A stretch of DNA of 64,000 nucleotides from Triatoma infestans (taxonomy: Eukaryota > Arthropoda > Insecta > Hemiptera > Reduviidae). How positions within the stretch are numbered: position 1 is the stretch's first letter; each line of letters starts with the position of its first letter. The DNA lies in assembly GCA_011037195.1 (NCBI GenBank), contig JAAEAF010004282.1, positions 1-64,000 on the forward strand, written 5' to 3'. The translations under genes and the position numbers were made by a program. Under the pieces are notes generated by a model that was not told the origin of the DNA, searched no databases, and saw only the letters and a program-made list of their open reading frames with translations. Shown here in pieces: positions 1 through 11,664 of this stretch.

Positions 1-770
1 GTATACGAGGAGATCTATAAAAAGGTAGGAAGTTTTGTATATATAAAAAATTTCTTTGTGTTAGTATAGAAAAGTGTATATTCTTACTACCTTGTGGTAA
101 TAAGAGTGGGAGTTATAATCGCGTTGAACACAACTTACCATCTTGCGAACGAACTTAACCGATCTTACCCGGAGTTATTTGTTACATTCCTCATTGCCCA
201 TTACTCATATTCGATATTTTTTGTGATAAGATGTGGATTTTTATATATTTTTGTATTAATAAAAATTAGATGTTGCTATTAGTACTTAAAACACCACTAA
301 GATATATGACCCAGCAAAGAATCGATGCTAAATCATTGACATTTCCTTTGAACCGAAACACTTTATTTAGATAATAAAAATTCCTGTTAAGTTAACCACT
401 TAATTTTCGAACTCAAACCGTACAACTTTTTTTTTCACAGTTCTTCTCTGGGTGCACAGTGACAGATTTATTGTTAATTTAACATATTTAATTGTAGGGG
501 AGGGATGCAAGTTTTTACCTGGCTCCTGGCTTATTTCATGATTTCTATCTAGCGAAGCTACTAATAATTATAGGTAATGTAAGTATTTAAAAAAAAATGT
601 TGAAGCCCGACATATCCAAGTCAGGAGCGCCACTGCACTACATTATGTAATTTCTGTTCATTTCTCTTTTGTTTTTTTTTTATCTGTAGTTCCTGGAGGA
701 AGGACATCAAAGATGACACCGAAATGTCAAATAAACTTTTAAAGATAAAAAAAAAAAAAAAAAAAAAAAT
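1..770. other. A/T-rich DNA, no gene seen
   Basis: No reading frame of credible length or composition is seen. The stretch ends in a pure A run (about 750-769) directly before the fold-back repeat. That run could be the tail of an older retroelement lying just upstream, which is inference only. Confidence 0.5.
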
Positions 771-1255
771 GTGGTTGGTTTCGCAGAGCTGGACGTGATA
801 GCCTGCTTCTTTTTGTGGTCCAGTTTTGGGCGTTCGCCCATCATCAAGATACGTCTGTCAAACAGTGTGCTCTAGATTTGCACAGAGCAAATTTAGTTTA
901 TACACTCATTGAGTTTACACACTTGAACATATTGTACGTTTTTTTTTTTTTTTTTTGAATGAAAAAGAGTTACGCATCCCCATGTGTTGGATTTTCCATT
1001 TTTAAAGGGTATAATATGCCCCTTTAAAGACAGAAACATGTGTTTTCCCACTCAGGTACCAACAACCCTCTTAAAGCCTAATTAGATCGTAACAAAAACA
1101 TTTTTAAAAACCATTATACGTATAAACTAAATTTGCTCTATACAAATCTATGTTATCACACTATTTGACAGACGCATCCTGATGATGGGCGAACGCCCGA
1201 AATCGGTTGATGACCACAAAAAGAAGCAGGCTATCATGGAAAATGTCTCTGATTA
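771..1255. mobile_element. Fold-back repeat with hammerhead-like core
   Basis: The two arms are inverted copies. The left arm (about 794-860) reads as the reverse complement of the right arm (about 1175-1238), including the shared GCCTGCTTCTTTTTGTGGTC segment. A further inverted pair (about 885-902 and 1120-1137) carries the TAGTTTATA/TATAAACTA segment. The centre is A/T-rich and non-coding. The right arm contains the hammerhead-like core described at 1175-1212; the left arm keeps a degenerate inverted version. Related copies lie near 10.9, 46.2, 47.2, 50.3 and 56.7 kb. The layout resembles the inverted terminal repeats of Penelope-like elements, or a non-autonomous derivative; no Penelope reverse transcriptase or GIY-YIG frame is seen nearby. 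Confidence 0.65.
1175..1212 (+). ncRNA. Candidate type I hammerhead ribozyme, copy 1
   Basis: The order is CATC (stem I), CTGATGA, a GGGC-GAAC-GCCC hairpin (stem II), GAAA, a short ATCGGT stem III, then T and GATG (stem I). Predicted cleavage follows the T of GTT at 1208. All three conserved core blocks are present. Two oddities are an unpaired T between CTGATGA and stem II, and a weak stem III with a T-G pair. Hammerhead motifs with very short stem III are known in Penelope-like elements. Activity is not shown. Confidence 0.55.
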
Positions 1256-3690
1256 AAAAAAAAGCAAAAGTAGTTTTATCTTTAGCCTCAGCCAAATTAA
1301 TATTTTGCTTGTTTGATTAACCAAACATAACTATTGTTAGTATTTATATATCTCTAAATGTTTTGTAAAGTTAAACTTGAAACTAAGAATATTAAATTGA
1401 TTTTAGGTGTGGTAAACGCTGCAAGTTCTAGATAGAAACTATCAAACTTAGCGATTGTATAATAAAAAAAAAAAGAAAGAACCCCTAAGAGTATTACCCA
1501 AGGATAATTATGAAATAATAGCTGTTCAGCTATTTAATAAAAAAAAAAATAAATAAATAAAAAAAACGAACTTATATGAACTTATTTTATTTAATTTTTT
1601 TTCAGGCACAAAATTTATTTATTGTTCAAATTTTTGTATATTAAAAACTTTAGAAAACATTTTTACATATTTATTTTTAATATTATAAAATATATTAACA
1701 TCTTAATATTATTGTTTTTGTGTTCCTGTTCAAAAAAGAAATTTGTACTGTTTTTTAATAGCTTTAGTTTTTTTTTTTTTTGTTTTAAAATTTATTTAAA
1801 TGAATTGGTACATTAATACTGAGTTAAAAGTTATCATCAAATATGAGGTTTTTCTTTTTATTTTTAGATCATTACTGTGCCAAATTTCGTATTGTTTTTA
1901 AACTAAACTAATTAATAAAATAAGCCAAATTGAAATGAATAAATATAAAAATAAAAAAAAAAAAAACAAACAATACTCTTCTTTGAAAAAATAAAAAAAA
2001 TTTTTTTTTTTTAAACTATTATAGAACTCACCTCATGAGAAAATAATTATTTTCAACGACAATTAAAAAAAAAAAATAAAAAAAACACACAAACACATAT
2101 TATACAAATGTTTATATATATTAAAAAAAAAAAAAAACAAAAAAAAAAACAAGAAACAAAAATATTAAATATCTATTAATTATACAATATATTTATTTAT
2201 AATTATTTTTTTTTTCGTTGGTTTGTTGTAATATAATTATCTAGGGGCAGTTATGGGGTTATACAAAAAAAAAACAAAAAAAACAAAACAAAAAAACAAA
2301 TCTATGGCAAAACATAAATAAATAGGAATAAAAATTCTATAGAGATTATATTATTATTATTATATAAAAATTCCTTAATTCATGTTTATTTTTTACAATA
2401 ATGTAAAAATGGAAAAAAAAAAACAAAATAAAAAATTTGGCAGTTTATATAAACAACTAGTTTATTGCAATCATCTTTATTCTTTTATTTATTTATTTTT
2501 TTTTTTTACTTTTGTTAGTTTTTATAATTTTATTTATTTATTTATGTGAATATATTATATACAAAAAAAAAAATATAAATAAGAATACTGAATGAGTGAT
2601 TCAGTCTTTGCAAAACAAATTTAGAGCTTAAATATTGCACCAATTCGCGGCAGTAAGGTTTTTGTATCCTTCTTTATATATATATATTATATAAAAAAAA
2701 AATATAATAAAAAATAATTTCTTAATTTGTTTTAAAACAGATAAAAGATATACAATCTACAATTTACAAAATAAATTATGTATAATAAATCATTTTTTTT
2801 TTTTTTTATTTATTTTTATTTATTTTATATTATTTCTCTTTATCTATGTACAATTTGAAAGTTTTCTTAATAAAAAAAAAACATAGAAAAATTGGCAACA
2901 AAATTTGGCCCATTATATTATAAATATATTAAAAATCTCTTTTTTTTTTTTTTATCTTTATTCACTACAAATAATATAAAAAAAGTAATTGTAATAAAAT
3001 AACAAAAAATAATATAAATTATAAAATCTAAGGCACTTAAAAATTATTAATTTAGTGGCAAGACAATGTAATATGTCTAATATATTATTTTTTTTTTTAT
3101 CTACAAAGTTCAAACATTTTCTGCAATTTAATATATTTGCATAAAGTCACAACAAAAAATAAAGTAAAAGTAAAAAAAAAATCACTCTTGTATATTGGAA
3201 AAGAATTTCCAAAATCGTCCAAATTTAAAAAATTTTTTTTTTCACATTTTTTCACTTCAATGAAGAAGCCACCTTCTATATATTATAACATTTCAATCCT
3301 CCCCATAAACCCAAAATAATTTATTTATAATTTCGAATTATTTAAAAATATTCATGTTTTTTTTTTTTGCTATAACAATATGTTATCACAGGAAATTTAA
3401 TAATCAATTTTTTTTTATTATTTATTCATGGTAACACTGACGGTATTTTTTTTTTTTTTGTTTAAGTTATTACAACAGTAAAGTTTCCTTATATTGTTTG
3501 CATTTTTCTTAAAAAAAAAACAAAAAAAAATTGTCTGAGGAACTCGCTTTCAGATGTAAAAACATTTCGTTCGAAAAAACAAACCTTTGATTATTTTTAC
3601 ACATTTTATAAAAAATATATATATATAAAAATTTGATGTCTTTTTTGTTTCTTTTAAATATTTATATTTATTAAATAAATTAAGTATGGA
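1256..3690. other. Very A/T-rich intergenic or 3' UTR sequence
   Basis: Dominated by A and T homopolymers and ATTT repeats, with no credible protein frame. Because the zinc-finger gene is on the minus strand and stops at 3691, the part nearest 3690 is probably its 3' untranslated region. Many AATAAA-like signals occur, so the true polyadenylation site cannot be chosen. Confidence 0.5.
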
Positions 3691-4984
3691 TTAACTGCTA
3701 GGTACAAGATTCTTGTTTGACTTTTGCGACGTAGCTGCTATACCATTTTTTGCTTGTGCCATATGTGTTTGATAATGTTTAGCCAAATGTGCTTTCTGTC
3801 TGAAACTTTTGCAACACAATGAACATGTAAAAGGTTTTTCGCCGGTATGCGTCCTAATGTGTACATTTACTGAATATTTATCTTTGAAACCTTTATTACA
3901 TATACTGCAATAATGTAATGAACGCTCTTTACGTACACCACTAGCTGTTGTTGTACTAGTTGCCGTACTTTTAGCCCTTTTTGTATATTTTTTAGCTTGT
4001 TTTGTTGCCGCTGTTGCAGCTGTTGTTGTTGTTGTTGTTGTTGTGGCCGTTTGTAAACCAATTAATGAACCACCAGGTAATTGGACTTGTGTACCACCTG
4101 GTATATATGATCTATTAAATTGTTCAACAGATTCAGCTACTTCTGTTTCAATTCTTTTTAATTTTTCATAATCTTCTGGATATGATACGTCTAATTGTGA
4201 AAGAAACATATCATCCATACTATGCGCCGAACTAGGATTATCTGAATCTATTAAACTTGGCGTTTCATACATAATTGGCGTTTCCATGTTTAATATTTTT
4301 TCCTCTTCTTCAACTTTAATTTCTGGCTCCTTCTTTATACCATTATATCTAGCTAAACTTTTACCTTGTAAAGCGTTCCTTAACAATGAATCTACTTCAT
4401 TATTATTTTCTTGTTTCCATTCGTTGTTATTGTTGAATGTTGATGTATTAGTAAGTACGATTTCTGTAACAATACCTGCTGTTGTATTAGCACTTCCTGC
4501 TGCACTAGAAGCTGGAGTATTACATATTTCTTCTTTTTTATTATCAACTGTAGGTACAGTATTCGTGGCACTACTTGTACCACTTCCACCAAAACCACTA
4601 TCATCAAACGTAAATTCAGATGTTTTATCTTCAGCAGCAGCAAATGAAGTAGAAAAATTAGGTGAAATACCATTGAGCAGTATTGTTTCTAAATCAAGCG
4701 CTGTAGTTTGCAATTTATTATCTTCTTTATCATCTGGTTTAAACCAAGAACTATGTTCAGCACCATTTAATACTGTCAATGTATATATTGCCCCATCGGT
4801 ATTATCAACTTTATTTGATGGTTGTGCGGTATCCTGTGTTGTCCAACAATTTAATTCTTCCAACATACTGCTATCAATATTTGGCCAGTCACTGTAACTG
4901 GTCATATCTACACTGCTCATCATTAGATGATTGTTATTTGTTTCTTTATTATCACCTAATTGATTACCACTATTATTATTATTA

Positions 4985-5015
<31 letters not shown>

Positions 5016-5155
5016 GTGGTTCAATGCCTATTGCTTTTAAATTTTCACTTGTTGCGTTTACAAAATCAAATAAATCAGCTTTACTGGTGGGAACGTCCCG
5101 CCTGAGCCTCTCACTGGTGATGTCCATTCTTAACAGGCCACCTGATGCATGGCAA
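3691..5155 (-). CDS. C2H2 zinc-finger protein, terminal coding exon
   Basis: Probable nuclear DNA-binding regulator. Two adjacent C2H2 fingers lie near the C terminus, 50-73 residues from the end: CSIC...HIRTH, a classic TGEKP linker, then CSLC...HYQTH. The upstream part is low-complexity and acidic, with an Asn run encoded by about 14 AAT-type codons, a Thr run and Ser/Asn-rich stretches, typical of insect transcription factors. I start the exon at 5155 because the minus strand reads a pyrimidine-rich tract ending TTTCAG at 5160-5156. The exon starts with one base completing a split codon, so a coding exon probably lies upstream, outside what I can identify. The first internal ATG is at 5127 (MDITSE). 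The open frame upstream of the acceptor (MNIFLFICF) is probably intron. I do not recognise the orthologue. Confidence 0.8.
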
Positions 5156-5174
5156 CTGAAACAAATAAACAAAA
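5156..5174 (-). promoter_or_regulatory. Probable splice acceptor of zinc-finger exon
   Basis: Read on the minus strand, a T-rich tract ends in TTTCAG, with the AG at 5157-5156. This fits a 3' splice site and explains the otherwise odd hydrophobic N terminus of the longer open frame. Confidence 0.6.
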
Positions 5175-5553
5175 AAATGTTCATTATTATTTTTTAAAAA
5201 TAAAAAAAAATATAGCCAATAAAATTATCATATCTTTTACATATAAATCGCCACTTGAACATATAAATAATAAATATTTAATTATTTCAATTATACAATT
5301 ACGAAATATGCTTCAGGGATAGTTTGTTAAAATATAAATTGCAACAAATAATTGTGATTGAAATAAATATTTATTTTTTGTTGTATCCTTTCTATCAATT
5401 AGTCAATTAATATAATTTTAGATTATTGTGATTTTATATTACAATGATATTGGAAGAAATATTTTAAACCCAAATTATAATTATCACATCAGTATGTTAT
5501 ACGAGTATATAAGATAGATAGATATCTTTCATTATTTGTGAGTATATTGTTAG
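5175..5553. other. A/T-rich intron or intergenic DNA
   Basis: Probably intron of the zinc-finger gene, given the acceptor at 5156. No upstream exon could be recognised here. Confidence 0.4.
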
Positions 5554-7670
5554 TTTTTTTTTTTTTTTTTTTTTAACTTTTATTTGTCATTTACAACTGT
5601 ACAAAATGGTACAATAAATAAATATGGTAAGGGTGGTAAATGGCGTGAATGGCTTGAATGGTGATCACCCAGTGATGATCTCCTTCAGTCAACAAGGTGA
5701 TCGCGAGGCCAACGACGCCTCAGTCGCCTTCGGGGGTTGGAAGGAAGTGTTGTTGAGGATAAGTTAGCTGCTAATGGATTAGGATGTGTTGATAAGTTTT
5801 TGTGAAATCTATTGTGTAACGTGTTTAAGTAAGTTCGGATATAAAAGGAATTTTGAGATCTTTATGTAATAGTTAGGTTACTGACATAGAATGGAGCGTT
5901 TACAATGCGGCGGAGGATTTTAGATTGAAGAATTTATAATAGGTTGATATTAGATCGTTTAGCTGAACCGTAAAATTCAATTCCGTAAGTCCATATAGGT
6001 GCTAGGAGGGAATAGATACAGTCGTCTTTTATTATAAAGTGATAGTTTTGATCGGTGATCAAGTAGTCTGGCTAGAAGCTTATATCTTTTGTTTAATTCT
6101 ATTCGTTTAAGTCGTGTATGAGGATTCCAGGTGAGTCTTTTGTCGCGGTATAGTCCCAGGTACCGCACATGGTCGGCTGAAGGAATAGGAGAATTATATA
6201 AGTAGACAGAGGCAAGAGTTTTCCCTTTCAGTGTAAAGACTATGTATTTTGATTTATGTGGATTAATTTTTATTCGCCATTTTTGCAGCCAAGGTTCTAG
6301 TGAATGTAGATGTGATTGCAGAGAGCGTGGGATCACTTTGTGTGGAGAGAATTGCAGTGTCGTCAGCAAAGCAAATGAATTGTCCGTCATTGTAGTCCTT
6401 TAGTCCTAGTAGTTCCTGTATGGCAGTCGGTAGAAGTGTAAGAAGAGGCGTGATAGTGTTTTTGAACTCGTTGAGAAATAAGGAGAAATGATGTCGAGTG
6501 ATGTCTTGATGTGCTAAAGTTGGTGAAGGGTTAGAGGCTGATGCAGTTTTGGACTAAGTTGGTACCTATGAAATTAGAGCGTTTTGATGCTTGAATGTGA
6601 GGTTGTACGTGTGAGTGCGAGCATTGAGGTGGTGACATTAAGGAAATGGGAGATAAACCTTACAACCCATCTCGACATAGTGTCTCTTTTTTCGGAGATC
6701 TGCTGTGCTGTCTGCAGTCTGTCAAAATGTATATTAGGTGAGAGTAATGAACTTCTTGTGCAGCTTTTACGTGGTGCAGACTTGTTTCTTGTGCCAAATC
6801 GCTTTTCATGGCTTGTCTTCTCCTTTGAAGTTCTCTGTGGAACTTACATCTTCATAATTGGCAGGATTGGCAGGAGGATAATTGGCTCACCACAGTGAGT
6901 GCAAGTGGGCGATGTCTCTTAGGGCTTTAGGCAATTACCTGAGGTGTGTTCCCCACTAGTAACCTTTCTTGCGTCTGTAATTTTGGCATTGTGGAATATC
7001 TTTCTTTTTATTTGGCCCCTCAGCTTTTATTATGGTATTTAGAAGTTTGGTTACCTGAAATATAGTGGATTCGTAGGGCAGGGCGCAAGATTTATTAAAA
7101 ATAGGGGTAACGGTTTCTTACTTCCGGGTTGTAAAACATTTAGCTATGGATGTTTGGTATCCTAATTTGTACAGTTCTTCAGATATCATGTGAAATACTG
7201 TGATGGAGGTGTCTTATAACAATTCTATATGGTTTGTCGGCTCCCAGTTGGTATATGTGAAATTGAAAGTTACTCTTTAAGGTATTTTACGGCAGCTCTG
7301 TATACATCTAAGATTTGGTGTTAATTGTAAGGTCAGAATTGTTGGCATTTATTGAGAAATTGTTTGCCCCTAGACTTATCGTTAATCATGAATATAATAA
7401 TTTGAAATCTGTTATTTTGGCTATTTCATTTGGAGGTGGAAGATTTTATATCATCTGAATTATTTTGGCATTCTATATTGTTTGAACTTGTATCCATGGT
7501 AACGTTGTTGTTTTGTTTCATATAGTATGGTATCGAATTGGCTATCTGTATATTATATAACATTTGTATTTGATTTGGAGTTATTCTTGCGTCTTTTAGC
7601 TTGTTCCCAGTCTCTGGGGGTATGGTTCTAGATTTCTAATGCTTTCTTCATCATCGTCAGATATGAATTT
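5554..7670 (-). mobile_element. Decayed jockey-like LINE
   Basis: Minus-strand non-LTR retrotransposon remnant. The poly(T) run at 5554-5574 is its poly(A) tail. A frame at 5977-6390 encodes the end of the reverse transcriptase and following connector (KINPHKSKYIVF, HVRYLGL, DKRLTWNPHTR), very like the element at 22.5-25.2 kb. Further upstream on the minus strand (about 6650-7000), translated pieces resemble a gag protein with a zinc knuckle (CTHCGE), and acidic gag N-terminal text continues to about 7670. The middle of ORF2 (endonuclease and most of the RT) is missing, so it is internally deleted as well as frame-broken. Confidence 0.75.
5977..6390 (-). pseudogene. Jockey-like RT C-terminal fragment
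   Basis: 137-residue open piece with the conserved (R)YLG(L) and LTWNPH motifs that follow the RT palm in jockey-type ORF2. It lacks the YADD motif and the endonuclease. The frame ends abruptly after TYMDLRN. It is an inactive remnant. Confidence 0.75.
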
Positions 7671-8245
7671 GTAATTTTATAAATATATAATTTATTTATT
7701 TAATAAATAAATACCTGTGGGACGCTCTTTTTTTTTTGAACACCTTTCTTAGAATAATATTACAATTGTTGGATATGTGGATGGGACCGCAATGCTGGAT
7801 AATATCTGGTATTCTATCCGTCTTAGCATGCATATTTATTAGATTTCCTAACCGGATTCGGATTTTCATCCATTGTCAGAGTAAATTCACCAAGTTCGTG
7901 AGTTATTTACTTTGCATTTCAGGAGTATAAATGAGCTCTTTTTCCAAAAAAAAAAACCACTCCAGAAAATCACTCAAACACAGAGGAAAAATTCATCTTA
8001 AAAAATTGTTAAGCAAGTTTTATGTAATGAATTCGAAAATGGTAAAAAATGACCCAAAATTTTACATATTTCTAAGCGATTGGAGAAGTGTTAACAATTT
8101 TTAATACGTTTTATTGTTTTACCAGTACGGAGTAACGAAGTTGGCAGATTAGAGCTATTCAGAAATTCAATAACTTATTTAACATATTAAATGAATATCA
8201 AACAGTAAATCAATGTATGTGATAAATATGTTTAAAAAATAAAAC
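7671..8245. other. A/T-rich intergenic DNA upstream of protease A
   Basis: No gene seen. It contains T and A runs and short ATTT repeats. Confidence 0.4.
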
Positions 8246-8254
8246 AAACATGTG
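8246..8254 (+). promoter_or_regulatory. Shared upstream E-box-like motif of protease A
   Basis: AAACATGTG lies 71 bp before the ATG. The other family members have AAACATATG at 38-59 bp. The longer spacing here is explained by an expanded (AAT)n run just before the start codon. Both versions contain a CANNTG core. The function is inferred from conservation only. Confidence 0.4.
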
Positions 8255-8285
8255 GTCATATATTCATTTCTTTTCATTTTTTAAT

Positions 8286-8287
8286 AA

Positions 8288-8318
<31 letters not shown>
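8286..8318 (+). repeat. (AAT)n microsatellite before protease A start
   Basis: About ten AAT units run directly into the start codon. Shorter TAA/AAT runs occupy the same place before most other family members, so this is an inherited feature of the 5' UTR. Confidence 0.8.
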
Positions 8319-9216
8319 GTCAGCTATCAAATTTTCTTACAAAATTGTAATGATCTTATTAGTAGTTGAAAGTGAAGAAAACAGAAAAGTTAAAAGAGGT
8401 ATTGATACACAGATTGAAATTACGGATGCACCATATACAGTGCATATAACACCAGTGGGCTGCACCGGAGCGTTAGTACATTTATACTGGGTAATTTCGG
8501 CTGCACACTGTTTTGATATTTTGCCAGAAGCTATGGCTGTCGGACTGGGTTCATCAACTAGGTATAAAACCATTGAATATGTAAGAGTTGAAAAAGTACA
8601 TTTGCATCCAAGTTTCAAAAATAAAACCGATCCATTGGTAAAAATACAATATGATATAGCTTTAATACAATTAGCAACACCTGCTATATTATCAAGTTAT
8701 GTAAAAATAATAGAATTAGAAGAAAATGATTGGCCGAACTTGCAGTATAGAAGTTGTATATTAGCTGGCTATGGCTGGAATATTAAAAGTCCCACATATA
8801 ATTTGCATATGTCCGCATTGTATGCAACACAGGGATGTCGTTGTATCGATAACCACAGAATAATATGCGCTAAACCGTTTGAAGAAGGTGATGCACCATG
8901 TCATGGTGATTCTGGTGGTATTTTGGTTTGTAGTAATAAAGGTGTAGCTATAGCATCACAACATATACCAACTAATTACTGTTCTACTATGTCTAAAAAA
9001 ATTCCAAAACATTGTTCTAAAAAATATACAATATATTTATTTGCATACCTTAAACCACAATTATATTGGCTTAAACCAACTCTGAGAAGTTACCCACCTC
9101 GAAAAAATAATGCCAATATACTTACTACCAAGAGTATACAATATCATGATATAATTGCCACTGTACAGCTATTTGCCTTATTTATAATATTTTCTTCATA
9201 CTTTCCATATAAATAA
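8317..9216 (+). CDS. S1-family serine protease A, secreted or GPI-anchored
   Basis: Single-exon, 299-residue chymotrypsin-fold protease. A hydrophobic N terminus (residues 6-18) suggests a signal peptide. The catalytic triad is intact: His64 (SAAHC), Asp113 (YDIAL), Ser199 (GDSGG). The usual disulfide cysteines are present. The pocket residue equivalent to chymotrypsin 189 is Ala193, so trypsin-like specificity is unlikely. The normal Arg-Ile-Val-Gly-Gly activation site is absent; the region reads KRGIDT, so activation is unclear. The last about 20 residues are hydrophobic after a polar, small-residue stretch (NNAN), like a GPI-anchor signal. It is the most divergent member. The start is the ATG directly after an (AAT)n run. 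An AATAAA overlaps the stop codon. Substrate unknown. Confidence 0.85.
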
Positions 9217-10890
9217 AAGAAAATTTGATCGATTTTATTTATTTATTTATTTATTTTATTAATTTTAATTATTCCGTTTTGAAACACTCACATGACTTTT
9301 TCTATTTATTCAATTCTCCGTCTGATGATGGACCTTAAGAGATGGACCTAAGCCCTTGAACGAACAACAGCAGCCACTAAAATATAAACACTACCCACTA
9401 ACAACCACATTCAACTCAAATATTCAAAACTTTACAGCCAATATTGTAGACATTTCTTAAACAGAATCGTTTAAAGAAAAAATATCCAAGCACCTGTCAG
9501 CGATCACAAACATACAGTAAATTTTGTCATCATTGTTGCCTTAGAATCAGTATTTTTTCTGGAACATGCAAACAACAAATATACTCCAGTAATTTATTAT
9601 TGGAGCAACCAACCATATTTATGTAGGTTTTCTAAGTAAAACGTACTGTACAACTATTATTTCATACTTCGGTTTGCTTATTTCATGCTATATAAAAATG
9701 ACTATCCCCAGAATACTATGAGAGAAGGAATACCGTACTTGTAAATGACTACCTTATATACGTAGTGGTAAAAAACGCTATTGCAGAGAATGGTTGGTAC
9801 CAGTAGGACGGACATCGTCCATTAAACTTAACTGAGTTTACTATTGATTTCTTTTCATAAAACACAAAATTACGGTAATTAAATTCTTGATCGTTCTAAG
9901 AAATTATTCTAATAGCAGAAACATGGAGTTTTATTATTAAGAGAGATGATTTTAGCAATTCTAAACATATCTTTTCCCAATTAATAATATTCACTTTCAG
10001 GGCGTATTTCCCATACAACACATCCAAATTTCAAATTACATCTTCTTCCTCTTCCGTACATAATAATTCAGTCTTCATGTTGGTCAAAAGTATCTCTATA
10101 AAAGCAGATGACAAAGTGAGTTTGACCAAATGGGTGAGGCACAAATTTGACTCTTAGCAGATCCTCTTTGTGGGAATTTTTGATGATTTTACAAGTTTGG
10201 CGCTGTATTGTTGTGCTGAACTTTGAAACGAAGAGGATCTCTTGACATCAAGCCTATCATAATTCCAGTGGTATGAAACGCGAATCTTGCTGCTATTTTC
10301 GTAAGTCCAAAATTGTTTCCTCTGATGGACCCAAACAACGCACTAGGGGGTTCTTACTTCTTGAATTCCTTAGTAACGTTGTCTGCACTGCATGGACGTT
10401 ACAACCATTTTCTAAGAGAGAGAGAGAGAGAGATAGTAAAAACCTCCCAATTTTTTACCTTACCTTCTTCCATGCGGATTGTAGTAGTCTTTTGGTTCTT
10501 CGAACATGATTTGATGGTGGTTTGGAGGCGCTTAAAAGGTCCTGAAGGAGGCACTACTTCCTTGCGGAGGTTTAGAGATCTATAGAATAGAATCAAAACA
10601 ATTCTCGTTTGGATTTTCATGACTTTACTTTATTTCACAAATTTTTTCAACACATCATCAAGGATTATTTATTTCTCTTTCATTTAGAAATTTTCATCAT
10701 TAACTATGAGATCCAAGTCAATCTATGATTCTCCAGGTACATTGGACCCGCTCGCCTAATACACACGAAAAAGTGAAATATATACCCATAAAAATAAAGA
10801 TATATATAAAGTCGGGAACATATCGACACCCTCTAAAGGCTTTATTTTTTATAACCTATACCCATCACTTAAACCATATGTGTTATGTAT
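9217..10890. other. Intergenic DNA with short repeats, no gene seen
   Basis: At 9321-9407 lies a segment (GATGGACCTAAGCCC..., ending CACTACCCACTAA) that recurs near 27,570-27,660. A (GA)n run lies at about 10,416-10,433. Short overlapping frames at 10,270-10,620 on both strands lack any recognisable domain and are not reported as genes. Confidence 0.4.
9321..9407 (+). repeat. Dispersed repeat fragment, related to 27.57-27.66 kb
   Basis: Shares GATGGACCTA, the GAACAACAGCA segment and the ACCCACTAAAAT-type end with a segment near 27.6 kb. It probably marks the end of an unidentified element. Confidence 0.4.
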
Positions 10891-10894
10891 GTAT

Positions 10895-11040
10895 GTACTT
10901 AAACCATACGAGTGTATAAATTGAATTTGCTCTGTGCAAGTCTGAGTTAATCACACTGAAAACGCATCCTGAAGATGGGCGAACGACCGAAACCGGTTGA
11001 TGATCACAAAATGAAGCTATCACGAAAAATGTCTCTGATG
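10895..11040 (+). mobile_element. Partial hammerhead-like repeat, right arm only
   Basis: Matches the right arm of the fold-back repeat at 771-1255, from the ATTTGCTCTGTGCAAGTC segment through the hammerhead-like core to the terminal AAAATGTCTCTGATG. No inverted left arm is seen. Confidence 0.6.
10965..11002 (+). ncRNA. Hammerhead-like core, copy 2 (one stem II mismatch)
   Basis: CATC, CTGAAGA, GGGC-GAAC-GACC, GAAA, ACCGGT, T, GATG. All core blocks are kept, but stem II carries GACC instead of GCCC, which breaks one pair. Predicted cleavage follows the GTT triplet. Confidence 0.45.
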
Positions 11041-11054
11041 ATGCCATATGTTGT

Positions 11055-11212
11055 GTTATGCTTAAATAGGTTATTTCCGTTGTTAAAACCTATTTTGCAT
11101 TTCAAATGGCTGATTATATGCGAAATAAAATAAATCTGTTATGCTTAAATACGTTATTTCCGTTGTTAAAACCTATTTTGCATTTCAAATGCCTCATTAT
11201 ATGCGAAATAAA
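11055..11212 (+). repeat. Two-copy tandem repeat, period 83 bp
   Basis: GTTATGCTTAAATA...GCGAAATAAA occurs at 11,055 and again at 11,138 with few differences. Non-coding. Confidence 0.85.
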
Positions 11213-11640
11213 TTTTAAAAAAGGTAATAACATAAAAAGCATATTATTAATGTGTTAATTGTGGGGTGGGGGTTGGTGGCTTCGCCTCTCGTATCATTTT
11301 TTATCATCCCCACGACTATGCCGTCTTATCCGGGTGGCTTCGATCCTGGCCTCCCCAGTGCATTCACTAAAGCGCATTCGAGAAATAACAAAAATCTAAT
11401 TAGTACACGCTCGGATCATTGCTCTGTACAGATTCAGTCTATTCGTGCATAGATTTTTAATTTGTAAAATTACATACATGATTTACCCCGGCACACTGCT
11501 TGTTGCAAACTCCACATTTTCATCACATACACTACAAATTCTTCCAGAAAGCTCCGTTTATTACTTCCCGGCCTATTTAATTTTTTATTATTATTTACAA
11601 ATTATTCTATGGACCAGCTCACTTAGAGCTTCACACATAC
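11213..11640. other. Intergenic DNA, no gene seen
   Basis: Short frames here (about 60-70 residues) lack recognisable domains. The GC content is higher at 11,270-11,360, which could be the remnant of an older element. Confidence 0.35.
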
Positions 11641-11664
11641 GGATTACAATAATATAAATGAAAA

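Noticed and set aside
4286..4897. 203-codon plus-strand frame opposite the zinc-finger exon
   Set aside because: It is antisense to a clear coding exon, has repetitive Ser/Leu-rich text from complemented codons, and no domain.
6584..6898. 104-codon plus-strand frame
   Set aside because: The minus strand here translates as LINE gag text with a zinc knuckle; the plus frame is its shadow.
9310..9360. Possible hammerhead core starting CTGATGATGG
   Set aside because: No GAAA block or stem pairing follows at the right spacing; the related copy at 27.6 kb lacks CTGATGA.
10273..10620. Overlapping frames on both strands
   Set aside because: No recognised domain, and they span a (GA)n simple repeat.
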